Below, piece by piece: positions 43,807-53,707 of a stretch of 64,000 nt of DNA. A program made the position numbers and the translations under genes. Source of the DNA: Bacteroidota bacterium (GTDB taxonomy: Bacteria > Bacteroidota > Bacteroidia > Flavobacteriales_D > Crocinitomicaceae); NCBI GenBank assembly GCA_016192075.1, contig JACPUU010000007.1:62001-126000 (forward strand), written 5' to 3'. The notes beneath the pieces are model-generated. The model had not been told where the DNA came from, ran no database searches, and was given only the letters and a program-made list of their open reading frames with translations. How positions within the stretch are numbered: the first letter of the stretch is position 1; the number at the start of each line of letters is the position of its first letter.

Positions 43807-46383
43807 ATGAAAAACCGGATCGTTTTTATAGCGGGTTTTCTGTGTTTGCTTGCACAGTTTTCGTTTGGGCAAACTACACAACCGGCCACGGGCGGCGGTA
43901 TCTGGTATAACCAGTATCAAAAGCAATTTCCGCAGCAAACCACCAATTTTGCTGTTAAGGGAAATGCCGAGGCACTTCAGCGCAGCAATTATCTTTACTA
44001 CAAGTATGCTACCGATGGCTGGCATTTTATCCGCTGCACGCCCGAACAGCTCAGAACACTTATTAACCAGGGAATTATTGAGCAAATTTATTTTGAGCCC
44101 TCTTATCCCTCTTTTTTAAATGATACCATGCGGCTGACGCAGAATATTGACAGTGTGCTGACAGGTTACAGTCCGCTTCAGGTACCGTTTACCGGCAAAA
44201 ATGTAATTGTGGGGTATGTTGACAGCGGTATTGATTACACACACGGTGATTTTAAAAATGCAGACGGATCTACCCGCGTGCTCTATTATTGGGATCAGAC
44301 ATTGGGCTATGATGCGTTACTTACACCCGGTAAATATGGGTATGGCCAGGTTTGGGACAGTGCTTCTATTAACAATGGCACCTGCCTTTCCATGGACAAC
44401 AATGCGCACGGCACAACCGTAGCAGGTACGGGATCAGGCAATGGCCTGGCGAACGGATCTTTTAAGGGAGCGGCACCGGAATCAGATATTATTATGGTAG
44501 AAACTGATTTTTCTGCCGCCAACTGGACCATGACTGTGGCCGATGCCGTTGATTTTATTTTCTCCATGGCCGATACGCTTGGAAAACCGGCAGTAGTTAA
44601 TACCAGCGTGGGTGATTACCTGGGCAGCCATGACGGGCTTGACCCGGCATCACTGGTCATTGACAGCCTGCTGAATGACAAACCCGGACGTATTGTGGTT
44701 GCAGCAGCCGGAAATTCAGGCGCACAAGGTAAATACCATGTCAAGGCAAATGTGACTGCCGACACCTCATTTTGCTGGCTGATTGTAAATCCCTCTTCTG
44801 CCTTTGGAGTACCGGCTGTCTATTTTGATATGTGGGCTGATACCGCCGATTTTAACAACGTAAACTTTGCCTTTGCGGCTGACAATACAACACCCTGGGA
44901 ATTCAGGGCAAGAACCCAGTTCTACAACATTCAGTCGGTCACCAACACAACCGTTTTTGATTCGATTATGGTGGGCTCCAACAAACTGGCGCCGGTAGAA
45001 TTTACCACGCAGCTGATTGGTGGTGTCTATCACCTGGAACTGTTGATTTCGAATCCTGATTCGGCAGATTATATGTTCCGTTTTGAAACAGTTGGGGCCG
45101 GTGAGTATGATCTTTGGTCGGGTACCTTTATGGGACTGTCAACCATACGCAATACCCTGATGCCAACGGTACTTGAATTTCCCCCGGTGGCATATTACAA
45201 CTACCCCGATACGCTTTCAACAACTGTAAGTTCCTGGACCTGTTCAGAAAAAGTAGTGACTGTGGGCAATGTCAAAAATCAGAAAGATTACCTGGATGTC
45301 AATGGAAACCTGTTTACTTTCTCCGGCGGCCCGGTGGGTGAATTGAGTGCTAATTCCAGCAAAGGCCCCAACCGACTTGGTTATACCAAACCCGATGTGG
45401 TTGCAACCGGTGATGCTACGTTAAGTGCTTGTCCGGCTTGGTTACAGGCAAACCTGCTGATCTCTAATCCGGCTATGCTGGCCCAGGGAGGCCTGCATGT
45501 CAGAAACGGTGGTACATCCATGGCATCTCCCGTTATTGCAGGTATTGCAGCCCTTTATCTTGAAAAATGTCCCGATGCCACGTACCAGGATTTTATAGAC
45601 GCCCTGCACACCTACGGCTATGACGATTTATTTACCGGCACTACTCCCAACAATGCCTATGGTTATGGAAAAGTAAATGCATTTTACCTGCTGAATCAAA
45701 GCAATTTCCCGGTAACGCTGCTGGGTGATTCGGTAATCTGTTCAAATCCGGTGTTGTTTGAAACAGCTGAAAACAACTTTGTAACTTACCTGTGGCAAGA
45801 CGGTTCAACGGGCTCATCCATTATACAAGCCACGCCCGATACGGTATCGGTAGTAGTTACAAATGACATGGGTTGTAAATCGTATTCAGATTCAATGCTT
45901 GTTATTCAGGGCGCCTTACCTGATTTTCCGATTATAAATGTCATTGGCGGCGGACTCATAACCGTGGCGGCTGATTCGCTGGTATGGTTTTACGAAGGCA
46001 ATGTAATTCCCAATTCAAATTCACAATACTACAACCCTGATACCACCGGTACCTTCAGCGTTGAAGTTTTCAGCGCAGACGGCTGCTCATTTATGTCTGA
46101 TCCTGTTTTTATTGATTTGTCACAGATTCATGAATTAACGCAAAATGAGTTTGTTATTTTTCCAAACCCGTTTACCGAATCGGTTTACCTGATTAAAAAT
46201 GAATACTACGACCTGGACATTGTCATAACCGATGTGGTTGGAAACCTGGTCTACAAAAACAGCACTTCTGAAAACGACGATCTCTTTATAACCATTGACT
46301 TACCGGAGATTGCAAGCGGCACCTACCTGATGTCACTTTACTACGGGAATAATTTTAAATCGGTTAAACTGATCAAAAATTAA
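43807..46383 (+). CDS. Secreted S8-family serine peptidase with type IX sorting domain
   Basis: 858 residues. Signal peptide to FSFGQ. Catalytic Asp139 (VIVGYVDSGIDYTHGD), His201 (NNAHGTTVAG), Asn in VVAAAGNSGAQG and Ser571 (NGGTSMASPVIAG). A beta-sandwich insertion lies between about 310 and 470, and Ig/PKD-like strands at 640-770 precede the sorting domain (FVIFPNPFTESVYLIKN ... SGTYLMSLYYGN) at 775-858. It is exported to the surface or medium. It is divergent from the previous subtilase gene and may share its regulation. Confidence 0.9.
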   Translation: MKNRIVFIAGFLCLLAQFSFGQTTQPATGGGIWYNQYQKQFPQQTTNFAVKGNAEALQRSNYLYYKYATDGWHFIRCTPEQLRTLINQGIIEQIYFEPSYPSFLNDTMRLTQNIDSVLTGYSPLQVPFTGKNVIVGYVDSGIDYTHGDFKNADGSTRVLYYWDQTLGYDALLTPGKYGYGQVWDSASINNGTCLSMDNNAHGTTVAGTGSGNGLANGSFKGAAPESDIIMVETDFSAANWTMTVADAVDFIFSMADTLGKPAVVNTSVGDYLGSHDGLDPASLVIDSLLNDKPGRIVVAAAGNSGAQGKYHVKANVTADTSFCWLIVNPSSAFGVPAVYFDMWADTADFNNVNFAFAADNTTPWEFRARTQFYNIQSVTNTTVFDSIMVGSNKLAPVEFTTQLIGGVYHLELLISNPDSADYMFRFETVGAGEYDLWSGTFMGLSTIRNTLMPTVLEFPPVAYYNYPDTLSTTVSSWTCSEKVVTVGNVKNQKDYLDVNGNLFTFSGGPVGELSANSSKGPNRLGYTKPDVVATGDATLSACPAWLQANLLISNPAMLAQGGLHVRNGGTSMASPVIAGIAALYLEKCPDATYQDFIDALHTYGYDDLFTGTTPNNAYGYGKVNAFYLLNQSNFPVTLLGDSVICSNPVLFETAENNFVTYLWQDGSTGSSIIQATPDTVSVVVTNDMGCKSYSDSMLVIQGALPDFPIINVIGGGLITVAADSLVWFYEGNVIPNSNSQYYNPDTTGTFSVEVFSADGCSFMSDPVFIDLSQIHELTQNEFVIFPNPFTESVYLIKNEYYDLDIVITDVVGNLVYKNSTSENDDLFITIDLPEIASGTYLMSLYYGNNFKSVKLIKN

Positions 46384-46497
46384 CCTGGTTTTTATCAACG
46401 TATTTGAATACCTGTGAATAAGTTCAGGCTCAAAATCGTTACCTGAGGCATCTGACCTTGGAATTATTGCTAATTTTACGGCCAAAATTTTCAACGA

Positions 46498-47151
46498 ATG
46501 GATTTAAAAGGAATAATTGCCATTGCAGGCAAACCAGGATTGTATAAAGTTGCAGCACAGGGCCGGGCAAACATCATTGTTCAGTCACTCGAAAACGACA
46601 AAAAATTTCCGGCTTTTGCCAGTGACAAAATTTCTGCACTGGACGACATCAGTATTTACACCTATGAAAAAGACGTTCCGTTAGTTGAGGTGTACACCCT
46701 GCTTGCCGAGAAAGAAAACTTTGGAAAATCCATTGATCATAAAGAAGAGCCTAAAAAACTGCGTGCATACCTGGTTACCTTTTTACCGGATTACGATGCT
46801 GAGCGGGTTTATGATACCGATGTAAAAAAACTATTCCAGTGGTATAACCTGCTGGTTGAAAAAGGGCTTATTTCAAAAGAGAAAGCTGCCGAAGCAAAAA
46901 AGATTAAAGAAGAAGCAGAAGCCCGCCTGGCAGACGAACAGGCAAAAGCAGCCGAAAAACCGGTTGCAAAAAAATCAGCCCCGGCTGCTGAAAAAGCCGG
47001 TCAGGCAGAAAAAAAACCAGCCAAAGAAAAAGCAGCTGCTAAAGAGAAAAAGGCAGAGACACCTAAAGCCTCAGCAGCTAAAAAGACAACTGACAAACCT
47101 GCTAAGCCCGCCCAGACAAAAGAAGGGAAAACAACCAAAAAAGGAGCATAA
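46498..47151 (+). CDS. DUF5606 protein with Lys/Ala-rich tail
   Basis: 217 residues. N-terminal domain (1-130) matches DUF5606 (MDLKGIIAIAGKPGLYKVAA, LDDISIYTYEKDVPLVEV), a Bacteroidota family of unknown function. Residues about 133-217 are a low-complexity Lys/Ala/Pro/Glu tail (AEKKPAKEKAAAKEKKAE and similar), resembling histone-H1-like or nucleic-acid-binding tails. Cytoplasmic. A strong terminator follows. Confidence 0.8.
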   Translation: MDLKGIIAIAGKPGLYKVAAQGRANIIVQSLENDKKFPAFASDKISALDDISIYTYEKDVPLVEVYTLLAEKENFGKSIDHKEEPKKLRAYLVTFLPDYDAERVYDTDVKKLFQWYNLLVEKGLISKEKAAEAKKIKEEAEARLADEQAKAAEKPVAKKSAPAAEKAGQAEKKPAKEKAAAKEKKAETPKASAAKKTTDKPAKPAQTKEGKTTKKGA

Positions 47152-47169
47152 AATTTTCGAAAATCAAAA

Positions 47170-47201
47170 AATGCTGTCGGGTTCCGGCGGCATTTTTTTT
47201 T
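47170..47201 (+). terminator. Rho-independent terminator after the DUF5606 gene
   Basis: AATGCTGTCGG-GTT-CCGGCGGCATT forms an 11-base stem (with G-T pairs), followed by a run of Ts. The M3 peptidase ATG follows 11 bases later, so that gene uses its own promoter or read-through. Confidence 0.85.
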
Positions 47202-47212
47202 AGTATAACCGT

Positions 47213-48922
47213 ATGAATATTACACGCAAAAAACGAATTTTTCTGTCAGAGGATCTGAAAATTAATTCGTACGATGATGTCAAAGGCTATTTTGATCAGC
47301 TGCTGGCCGAACCTGTAAATACCCTGGCTGATTTTAAAACATGGCTGCTTAAATCAAGTGAACTGGAAGCTGTTCTGGAAGAAGACATGGCCTGGCGCTA
47401 CATTCGCATGACCATTGATACATCAAACAAAGACGCCTCAGCCGCGTATGAGAAGTTTGTCAATGAAATTAACCCGCCGGTTTCAGAAGCCAGCAACCTG
47501 CTCAATAAAAAACTGAGTGATTCACCCTTTAAAAATTCACTCACCGATGAAGCCGATAAAATTTACCTGAAAAAGGTAGAAAGCGCTATTGAAATTTTCA
47601 GGGAAGAAAATATTGAACTGGCATCCAAAACACAAAACCTGGCGCAGGAATACAGCGGTGTAATTGGTGCGCAGCTGATTCATTACAAAGGGCAGGACCT
47701 GACAGCACCGCAGGCTTCCAAATTTCTGCGCGACCCTGACCGCGAAGTGCGGAAAGAAGTGTACGACCTGTTATTTGAACGTAAGAACCAGGACAACGAA
47801 ATTCTCGAAGGCATTTTCGATCAGCTGATTCAGCTGCGACACCAGATGGCCCTGAATGCCGGGTTTAAAAATTTCCGCGATTATAAGTTCAAAGAAATGA
47901 ACCGCTTTGATTACACCGTTCAGGATTGCCTTGATTTTCACACCGCCATTGAGAAACACATTGTACCCATTTATAAAAAAATTCAGGAAGAAAAACTGAA
48001 AAAACTGGGCTTTGAGAAATTCAAACCCTATGATCTGAGTGCCGACCCGGATGGCAAAGCTCCTCTGAAACCATTTGAAACAGGCAATGAACTCACTGAT
48101 AAAACCATTACCCTGTTCAAAAAACTGGATCCCTATTTTGCTGACTGTATTGCAACCATGAAAGAAATGGGACACCTGGATCTTGAATCAAAAAAAGGAA
48201 AAGCACCCGGTGGCTATAATTACCCGCTGTATGAAATCGGAATTCCGTTCATTTTTATGAATGCCGCCGGTACAGACAGAGATGTTATTACCATGGTTCA
48301 CGAAGGTGGACATGCCATTCATTCATTTCTCACCAAAGATCTGGCGCTGACTGCTTACAAAAGTTTTCCAAGTGAAGTAGCTGAACTTGCCTCCATGTCC
48401 ATGGAATTGCTGAGCATGAATTACTGGGATATTTTCTACCCGGCTGCAGATGATCTTAAACGGGCCCGCAAAGAACACCTGGAATCTATTCTGATGGTAT
48501 TGCCGTGGATTGCAACCATTGATTCATTCCAGCACTGGCTGTACGAAAATCCCGCACACACCCGTGAAGATCGGAAAACAAAATGGCTTGAAATAAGCAA
48601 ACGTTTTGGCACCGGACTCACCGACTGGACAGGTTATGAAAGTGCCCGTGATTACAGCTGGCATAAACAACTTCACTTGTTTGAAGTGCCCTTCTATTAC
48701 GTTGAATACGGCTTTGCACAACTGGGCGCCTTAAGCGTTTGGAAAAATGCCCTTCAGGAAGAAAAACAAGCCATTGAAAATTACAAAAAGGGACTTGCTT
48801 TGGGTTATACCAAAGACATTAAATCCATTTACAAAGCAGCAGGTGTTTCGTTTGATTTTTCAGCGGGAAATATTAATGCATTGGCAGAGGTAACGCTGAC
48901 ATATTTGGAAAAGTTGAACTAA
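47213..48922 (+). CDS. M3-family oligoendopeptidase
   Basis: 569 residues, no signal peptide, cytoplasmic. Zinc motif H363-E-G-G-H367 in MVHEGGHAIHSF with the downstream Glu in FPSEVAELASMSMELLS. The rest follows the oligoendopeptidase F/M3 pattern (helical, closed channel), with NPAHTREDRKTKWLEISKRF near the C-terminus. It degrades short peptides. Monocistronic. Confidence 0.92.
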   Translation: MNITRKKRIFLSEDLKINSYDDVKGYFDQLLAEPVNTLADFKTWLLKSSELEAVLEEDMAWRYIRMTIDTSNKDASAAYEKFVNEINPPVSEASNLLNKKLSDSPFKNSLTDEADKIYLKKVESAIEIFREENIELASKTQNLAQEYSGVIGAQLIHYKGQDLTAPQASKFLRDPDREVRKEVYDLLFERKNQDNEILEGIFDQLIQLRHQMALNAGFKNFRDYKFKEMNRFDYTVQDCLDFHTAIEKHIVPIYKKIQEEKLKKLGFEKFKPYDLSADPDGKAPLKPFETGNELTDKTITLFKKLDPYFADCIATMKEMGHLDLESKKGKAPGGYNYPLYEIGIPFIFMNAAGTDRDVITMVHEGGHAIHSFLTKDLALTAYKSFPSEVAELASMSMELLSMNYWDIFYPAADDLKRARKEHLESILMVLPWIATIDSFQHWLYENPAHTREDRKTKWLEISKRFGTGLTDWTGYESARDYSWHKQLHLFEVPFYYVEYGFAQLGALSVWKNALQEEKQAIENYKKGLALGYTKDIKSIYKAAGVSFDFSAGNINALAEVTLTYLEKLN

Positions 48923-48996
48923 TTATGTAGCTTCTGAGGCTTACAATCTGAACGATGCCGCAAAATTACTCAGCGCGTCAGACAGCTTACTTTATT

Positions 48997-49833
48997 TTAC
49001 AAACAAAGCCTCAGCCCTATTTCAAACTGAAGCCGGTGATAAACCCGTACCGATTGCATGGTATACCAGCGCCAGTCATTTTCATAATAATCAAATGTCC
49101 GGTCATCTCTCAGTTCAAAACCAAAATACTTAATACCATTAATGGAATAGGTAGAAAACAGCGGTGCTGACATACCTACCGAAATCATCAGGTTTTCAGT
49201 AACCGGATAATTCCGGCCGATTCTTGCTTTCAGGTACGATGAACGCACATTTAATTGTTCTCCGATTACGAGGGTATCGGTTGAATTGTAGTCATAATGG
49301 GTGCTGAAAAAACCTTCTGCCACACCCCAGGTATCGCGGTCAGAGATGATAAGCGAGTTGTCTTCTTTGACACGGGTAACACCCGATGAGAATGATAACC
49401 CAATGTATTTACCCACCGGAGCCAGGCTGCCGAACCGGTAAAAATCAAACGTTAAAGAGCCTCCGTGGTAATTGGCGCTGGCGTGATCAGCAAAGTAATA
49501 CTGATTACCGGAGTATCCTCCAAACTCAACGGGTTGTTCAAAATTAAACCACTTATGACCTGAACTGAAATTAACGTGTGCAAACTGGTATCCGGCGGTA
49601 ACTTCAATATTGCGTGATAATACCCGCGAGTATGAAAGCGTGTAACTGAGGTTGGCTACCTTCATGCGGGATATAACTTCTGAACCCACAATTTTACTGG
49701 TCATGGCGTAAGACGGAACGCTGTTTACCTTAAGGGTGATGCCATTGACTGCACCTAAAAAACCAGACGTTTGTGATTTGCCGGCAACGGGCATTGCTAA
49801 AAAAGAAGCAGCAAGTATAATTCTACCAATCAT
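48997..49833 (-). CDS. Predicted outer-membrane beta-barrel protein (last gene of envelope operon)
   Basis: 278 residues. Signal peptide (MIGRIILAASFLAMPVAGKS) then alternating polar/hydrophobic strands through the end (for example YTLSYSRVLSRNIEVTAGYQ, SVRVYHRLQFEIGLRLCL) with a C-terminal aromatic/hydrophobic strand typical of barrels. No family recognised. Its ATG overlaps the stop region of the peptidase gene by one base, so it is translationally coupled. Confidence 0.7.
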   Translation of the reverse strand: MIGRIILAASFLAMPVAGKSQTSGFLGAVNGITLKVNSVPSYAMTSKIVGSEVISRMKVANLSYTLSYSRVLSRNIEVTAGYQFAHVNFSSGHKWFNFEQPVEFGGYSGNQYYFADHASANYHGGSLTFDFYRFGSLAPVGKYIGLSFSSGVTRVKEDNSLIISDRDTWGVAEGFFSTHYDYNSTDTLVIGEQLNVRSSYLKARIGRNYPVTENLMISVGMSAPLFSTYSINGIKYFGFELRDDRTFDYYENDWRWYTMQSVRVYHRLQFEIGLRLCL

Positions 49834-52070
49834 CAGTTTCGCTTTTTAGGATTAGAACTCAGCTGGTAGAGCACATCGTAAATATAGGCCTGCAGAATAC
49901 CATCAATACCTTTCAGGTTAACTTCAGACACCTGTGTAAACTCGACCTTGTCTTTTTCTGCATCAAGGCTCAGGGCCACCAGTTCAAAGTAGTTGTGAAC
50001 AATCATCAGGTCAATCAGTACAATGGGTATGGTGTAAAAAAACATGATGCCGTACCAGTGTGCAGAGGTCATTTCAGACCTTGATTTGTAAGCATAAATA
50101 CCTGAAAACAGAAAATGGGAAGTGCCGTACTTTTCCGTCAGAAAATCGACCTGGTCATGGCTTGAACTGATCATCTCAATTTCATCGTGCTCTACCACTT
50201 CAGAAATCCAGCGGATCAGCAGGCCCAGGTCATTGTATTCATCCACATCTCCCGAGGTGAGGTTTTTGGAATCAACCAGCTGCGTCTCAAGTTTCAACCC
50301 ATTGTAATCGGTTGTGTACATATCTGAAATACTGACCTTTTTATCTTCAGACTTCATGTGGTTACGCTTGTCGTTCAACCGGTAGTTTTCATAGATTGGA
50401 TCTACCACTACCAGTTTGTCAATTCCCAGGTGTTTGCTTTTGTCTACAAATACACGATCATCTTTCTCAGCCTCTGCCTTCTCAAGTTCCAACTGCTCAT
50501 CGTACGCTTTTTTGATCTGCTTTAATTCCTGCACCAGGTTGTCTTTGGCAACAATATCATGCAGGGCAAACAAATGAAAATCTTTTTCGGCAGATATACC
50601 GGTGGCACTTGAACTCAACTCATTCAGACTTTTTTTCAACCTGATTTTTTCATACTTGGAAAGGTCTGACGCATCAATTTTGCGGATTGAATCTTCAATG
50701 TCAAATTCTTTCACAGATGCTGCGGCATTCGCCAGGTGATCGTCAAGGCTCAGTTCAGAAAAATCACCGGGTTTGATGCCTGAGTTCAGGGCCAGTTCTT
50801 TTTTCATGTCTGCCAGGTACTCCTGGAATATTTTGTCAGATGGGTATTTTTTAGCCATGTCATAAACGTGGCGGAACGTAAGCACGTTGAGCTGCTGTTT
50901 GGTAATGTTTTTCAGAAACAGGTGCAGCGTATAACTTTCACCTTCCACCTTGGATGGTTTTAGTGTTACCTCACTGTACCGGTTGTGGTTCTTGTACTTG
51001 GTTAGCCCGTAAAGGCATTTAACCAATGACAGGTCGAGAAAACGGTTGTCTTTGTAATCTGTCTGCAGCAGGTATACGCTGTATAAAGCCGTTGCATATT
51101 CACGGTTTGACAAGGAAATGTTGATGCTTTCAAAACGCGTCAGTTCACGTACCTTAAAAAACTCTTCTTCTGAAATAATAAACTTTTTGGTTCCTTTAGA
51201 AGTGCCGTCTCCGAGGTAATCCATGGCGGCATCAATGCGTTTCTGAATGTTGGGGTGCGTTTGTCCGGCATCATCGTAATCAATCTCCTGTGAAACCTGG
51301 TTGATGGTATCGGGGAAAAGTGAACCGGGAACCACCATCTGCGGCGTAGAAAAAAAGCTGGTATCAAAATGAATGTCATCAAAAGGCAGATAGGTATAAT
51401 GAAGTACTTCAAAACCGGTAAAAATTTCATTTACATCGTACTCGGTTTTTAAAAACATATCGATTCCCTTTTCATCGGCCTCAAGCTCCAGTTCTTTGCT
51501 GTAATTGCTGATTTGCTCAATGCGCGACTTATAATTGGCATTGCCATATTGCCCGCGGCCTTTGTAAATTTTCTGCGATTCCATGTATTCATTGCGCACA
51601 TGTTTCTCTGCATAATGTGAAATTTCATGACATAAAATGTAGGCCAGCTGCGCTTCAGATTCAACCTGCGAAATAAGACCTGTGGTGAACAGAATGATGC
51701 CCTGATCGGTTGAATAGGCATTGGGGGTGTTACTGCGCAACAGGTAAAAACGCAGCTCTGAACGAAGTTCCTTGTTATCACGCAGCACATAATCAGCCAG
51801 CTTGTTTACATAATTTGTAACCGGATCATTAAACAAAACCTGACCGCTGAGCAGCAGCTCATCAAACAAAAACCGGGTGGACATAAAAAAATCCTTGTCC
51901 AGGTCCTTGTCGGTATTCTCTGCATGATCTGTCTCAAATTTTTTGGACGACAGGGTTGTAAAATCCTGCGGAATATGCCCCTTGCATTGCAACGAAACAA
52001 ACTGGTCAAGACTTTGCCCAAAGCCGTTTAAACCGGCTAACAGTGCTATGGATACTAAAAACTTTTTCAC
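49833..52070 (-). CDS. Secreted M48-family metalloprotease (envelope operon)
   Basis: 745 residues. Signal peptide MKKFLVSIALLAGLNGFGQ, then the M48 catalytic domain: H148-E-I-S-H152 in LCHEISHYAEKH and the third ligand Glu in ELEADEKGIDMFLK. Residues 300-640 are helical and without recognised domain (TPR-like and coiled), and a hydrophobic segment (about 668-690, WYGIMFFYTIPIVLIDLMIV) may anchor it in a membrane. Most M48 proteins of this size are shorter (about 270-500). Two bases separate it from the preceding gene. A role in processing or quality control of envelope proteins is inference. Confidence 0.82.
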   Translation of the reverse strand: MKKFLVSIALLAGLNGFGQSLDQFVSLQCKGHIPQDFTTLSSKKFETDHAENTDKDLDKDFFMSTRFLFDELLLSGQVLFNDPVTNYVNKLADYVLRDNKELRSELRFYLLRSNTPNAYSTDQGIILFTTGLISQVESEAQLAYILCHEISHYAEKHVRNEYMESQKIYKGRGQYGNANYKSRIEQISNYSKELELEADEKGIDMFLKTEYDVNEIFTGFEVLHYTYLPFDDIHFDTSFFSTPQMVVPGSLFPDTINQVSQEIDYDDAGQTHPNIQKRIDAAMDYLGDGTSKGTKKFIISEEEFFKVRELTRFESINISLSNREYATALYSVYLLQTDYKDNRFLDLSLVKCLYGLTKYKNHNRYSEVTLKPSKVEGESYTLHLFLKNITKQQLNVLTFRHVYDMAKKYPSDKIFQEYLADMKKELALNSGIKPGDFSELSLDDHLANAAASVKEFDIEDSIRKIDASDLSKYEKIRLKKSLNELSSSATGISAEKDFHLFALHDIVAKDNLVQELKQIKKAYDEQLELEKAEAEKDDRVFVDKSKHLGIDKLVVVDPIYENYRLNDKRNHMKSEDKKVSISDMYTTDYNGLKLETQLVDSKNLTSGDVDEYNDLGLLIRWISEVVEHDEIEMISSSHDQVDFLTEKYGTSHFLFSGIYAYKSRSEMTSAHWYGIMFFYTIPIVLIDLMIVHNYFELVALSLDAEKDKVEFTQVSEVNLKGIDGILQAYIYDVLYQLSSNPKKRN

Positions 52071-52072
52071 CT

Positions 52073-53707
52073 TTATTCAAATTCAATTACACCTATTTTA
52101 TCTCCTTTTGTGCTTCGTGCATACAGAAAAACAAGATCTTCACCGGCGGCATCACATACCTTTGGCACCAGCCGCAAACCTCCCTCTTCAAACTCAAAGA
52201 GTTTTTCTTTGGAAATTTCACCGTCAGCGCTCAGGGTTACTTTGGCACCAATGGTTGATCTGCTGAGTGCTTTCAATTCACTGCCAGACATGCCTTCTGT
52301 ATCAACGTAATTTATTTCACGGTCATTGTAAATAAGCTGGATGTCGTTTCCATCCGGTACCACAAAATACGAAGAATAATAACCACCATCGTTGGTACTG
52401 ACCTGTTTTTTATGAATAACCGTTTTCCAGGCCAGGTCGCCGTTTTTATCATAATTGATGGCAATGATGTCATTGTAGTAATAATAATAGGTGGTGGTTG
52501 TCTGGGTGCCGCCGTTAGCCGTGGTATAGGTATGTGTTACAACGCGTACATAATACTGTTCAGCCAGCATGAGACAGCTTCCGTCAGGTTTTGAGATCAA
52601 ATGATCAATGTAATAATTATACATCTGCGGCTCGTCTACATTTTTGCCTTTGTCCTGCTTTTTCTCCAGGTCTTCTTTTTTCTTTTCAGACCAGCTGGCA
52701 GTAATAAAATCGGTTTCAAATTCAGAAACGGTAGAACCTACTTCATTAAAATCCTTGTCCAGTTTCATAAAGAAACTGCCATTTACACCTTTTCCTTCTG
52801 TGCTGCTCAGGCCGCCAATATTCACACCACCATCTTCTGAAAAACTAAACGCCAGCATTTCTACCTGGCGGCCTTCCATTTCAGGATCGTAGGTAAATAT
52901 TTCACCACTCGCCACATCCAACACCAGCAAATGGATAGCCCCTATTTTCATACGTTCTCCGCCAAACATGCGTTTTGGAGCATCGGCATCAGTCACCAGT
53001 TCATACCCCAGCATGTAAACACCGCCGTCATCGGCTACCTTTGTCTGAATGGTTATAAAATTGGAATAAGGCATTTTAAATTTGGATTCAGCAACTACTT
53101 CACCATCACCGCCAACGAGAATTCCCTTGAGGTTGTAGTTACCGGCCTTGATGTCTTCATCGGATGTTTCTGCTGTAATGTCATTTCCAATTGCAAAACC
53201 AAACTGTCCGTTTTCAGAAATCTGAAGTGACGAAGATGTCACCGAACTCAGATAAGTACTATTGTACGGCATAAAGTTAAACGAAACCGATGCATAGTTT
53301 TCTGCAATTTTTTTAGGTGCAGAAAGCGCCAGCGAAGACGGATCAATGGTTTGCAAAAACAGGTAGGATATTTTGGTTTTTTTATTGTAAAAACTGGTCA
53401 GCAGGGTTGGTTTGTCACCCAGCATAAACTGGCCTACCAGGGCCAGTTCTTTCTCATTGTAGGTAAGTTCAGCCTCTACTGATTTTTCAAGCGTAAGCGT
53501 GTTGATTGCATATTTTTCAAGATGCCGTTTGCCTTTCAGAAAGCGCGACAGGTAAATGGATTTACCGTCATGCCCGATAATATCCGGCGAAAGTATTTTT
53601 TTAGATACCGGAAACATTTCACTCCACTTAATGTTTCCATTAAAATCAGTTTGCTGTGCAAAAGAACATGCACTTACCAAAACCAATACTGCAACAATTA
53701 TTTTCAT
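52073..53707 (-). CDS. Secreted protein of unknown function (envelope operon)
   Basis: 544 residues with a signal peptide (MKIIVAVLVLVSACSFAQ). The body is beta-rich with repeated DGGVYMLGYE, DGGVNIGGLSS and DGSCLMLAEQY blade-like segments suggesting a beta-propeller. A charged EKKKEDLEKKQDKGKN stretch and a Tyr/Thr run (TTTTYYYYYND) stand out. No family recognised. It overlaps the upstream gene by four bases. Confidence 0.72.
   Translation of the reverse strand: MKIIVAVLVLVSACSFAQQTDFNGNIKWSEMFPVSKKILSPDIIGHDGKSIYLSRFLKGKRHLEKYAINTLTLEKSVEAELTYNEKELALVGQFMLGDKPTLLTSFYNKKTKISYLFLQTIDPSSLALSAPKKIAENYASVSFNFMPYNSTYLSSVTSSSLQISENGQFGFAIGNDITAETSDEDIKAGNYNLKGILVGGDGEVVAESKFKMPYSNFITIQTKVADDGGVYMLGYELVTDADAPKRMFGGERMKIGAIHLLVLDVASGEIFTYDPEMEGRQVEMLAFSFSEDGGVNIGGLSSTEGKGVNGSFFMKLDKDFNEVGSTVSEFETDFITASWSEKKKEDLEKKQDKGKNVDEPQMYNYYIDHLISKPDGSCLMLAEQYYVRVVTHTYTTANGGTQTTTTYYYYYNDIIAINYDKNGDLAWKTVIHKKQVSTNDGGYYSSYFVVPDGNDIQLIYNDREINYVDTEGMSGSELKALSRSTIGAKVTLSADGEISKEKLFEFEEGGLRLVPKVCDAAGEDLVFLYARSTKGDKIGVIEFE

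Noticed and set aside
46856-47203. A 115-residue Lys/Gln-rich frame overlapping the DUF5606 gene
   Set aside because: It is the shifted reading of the Lys/Ala-rich tail.
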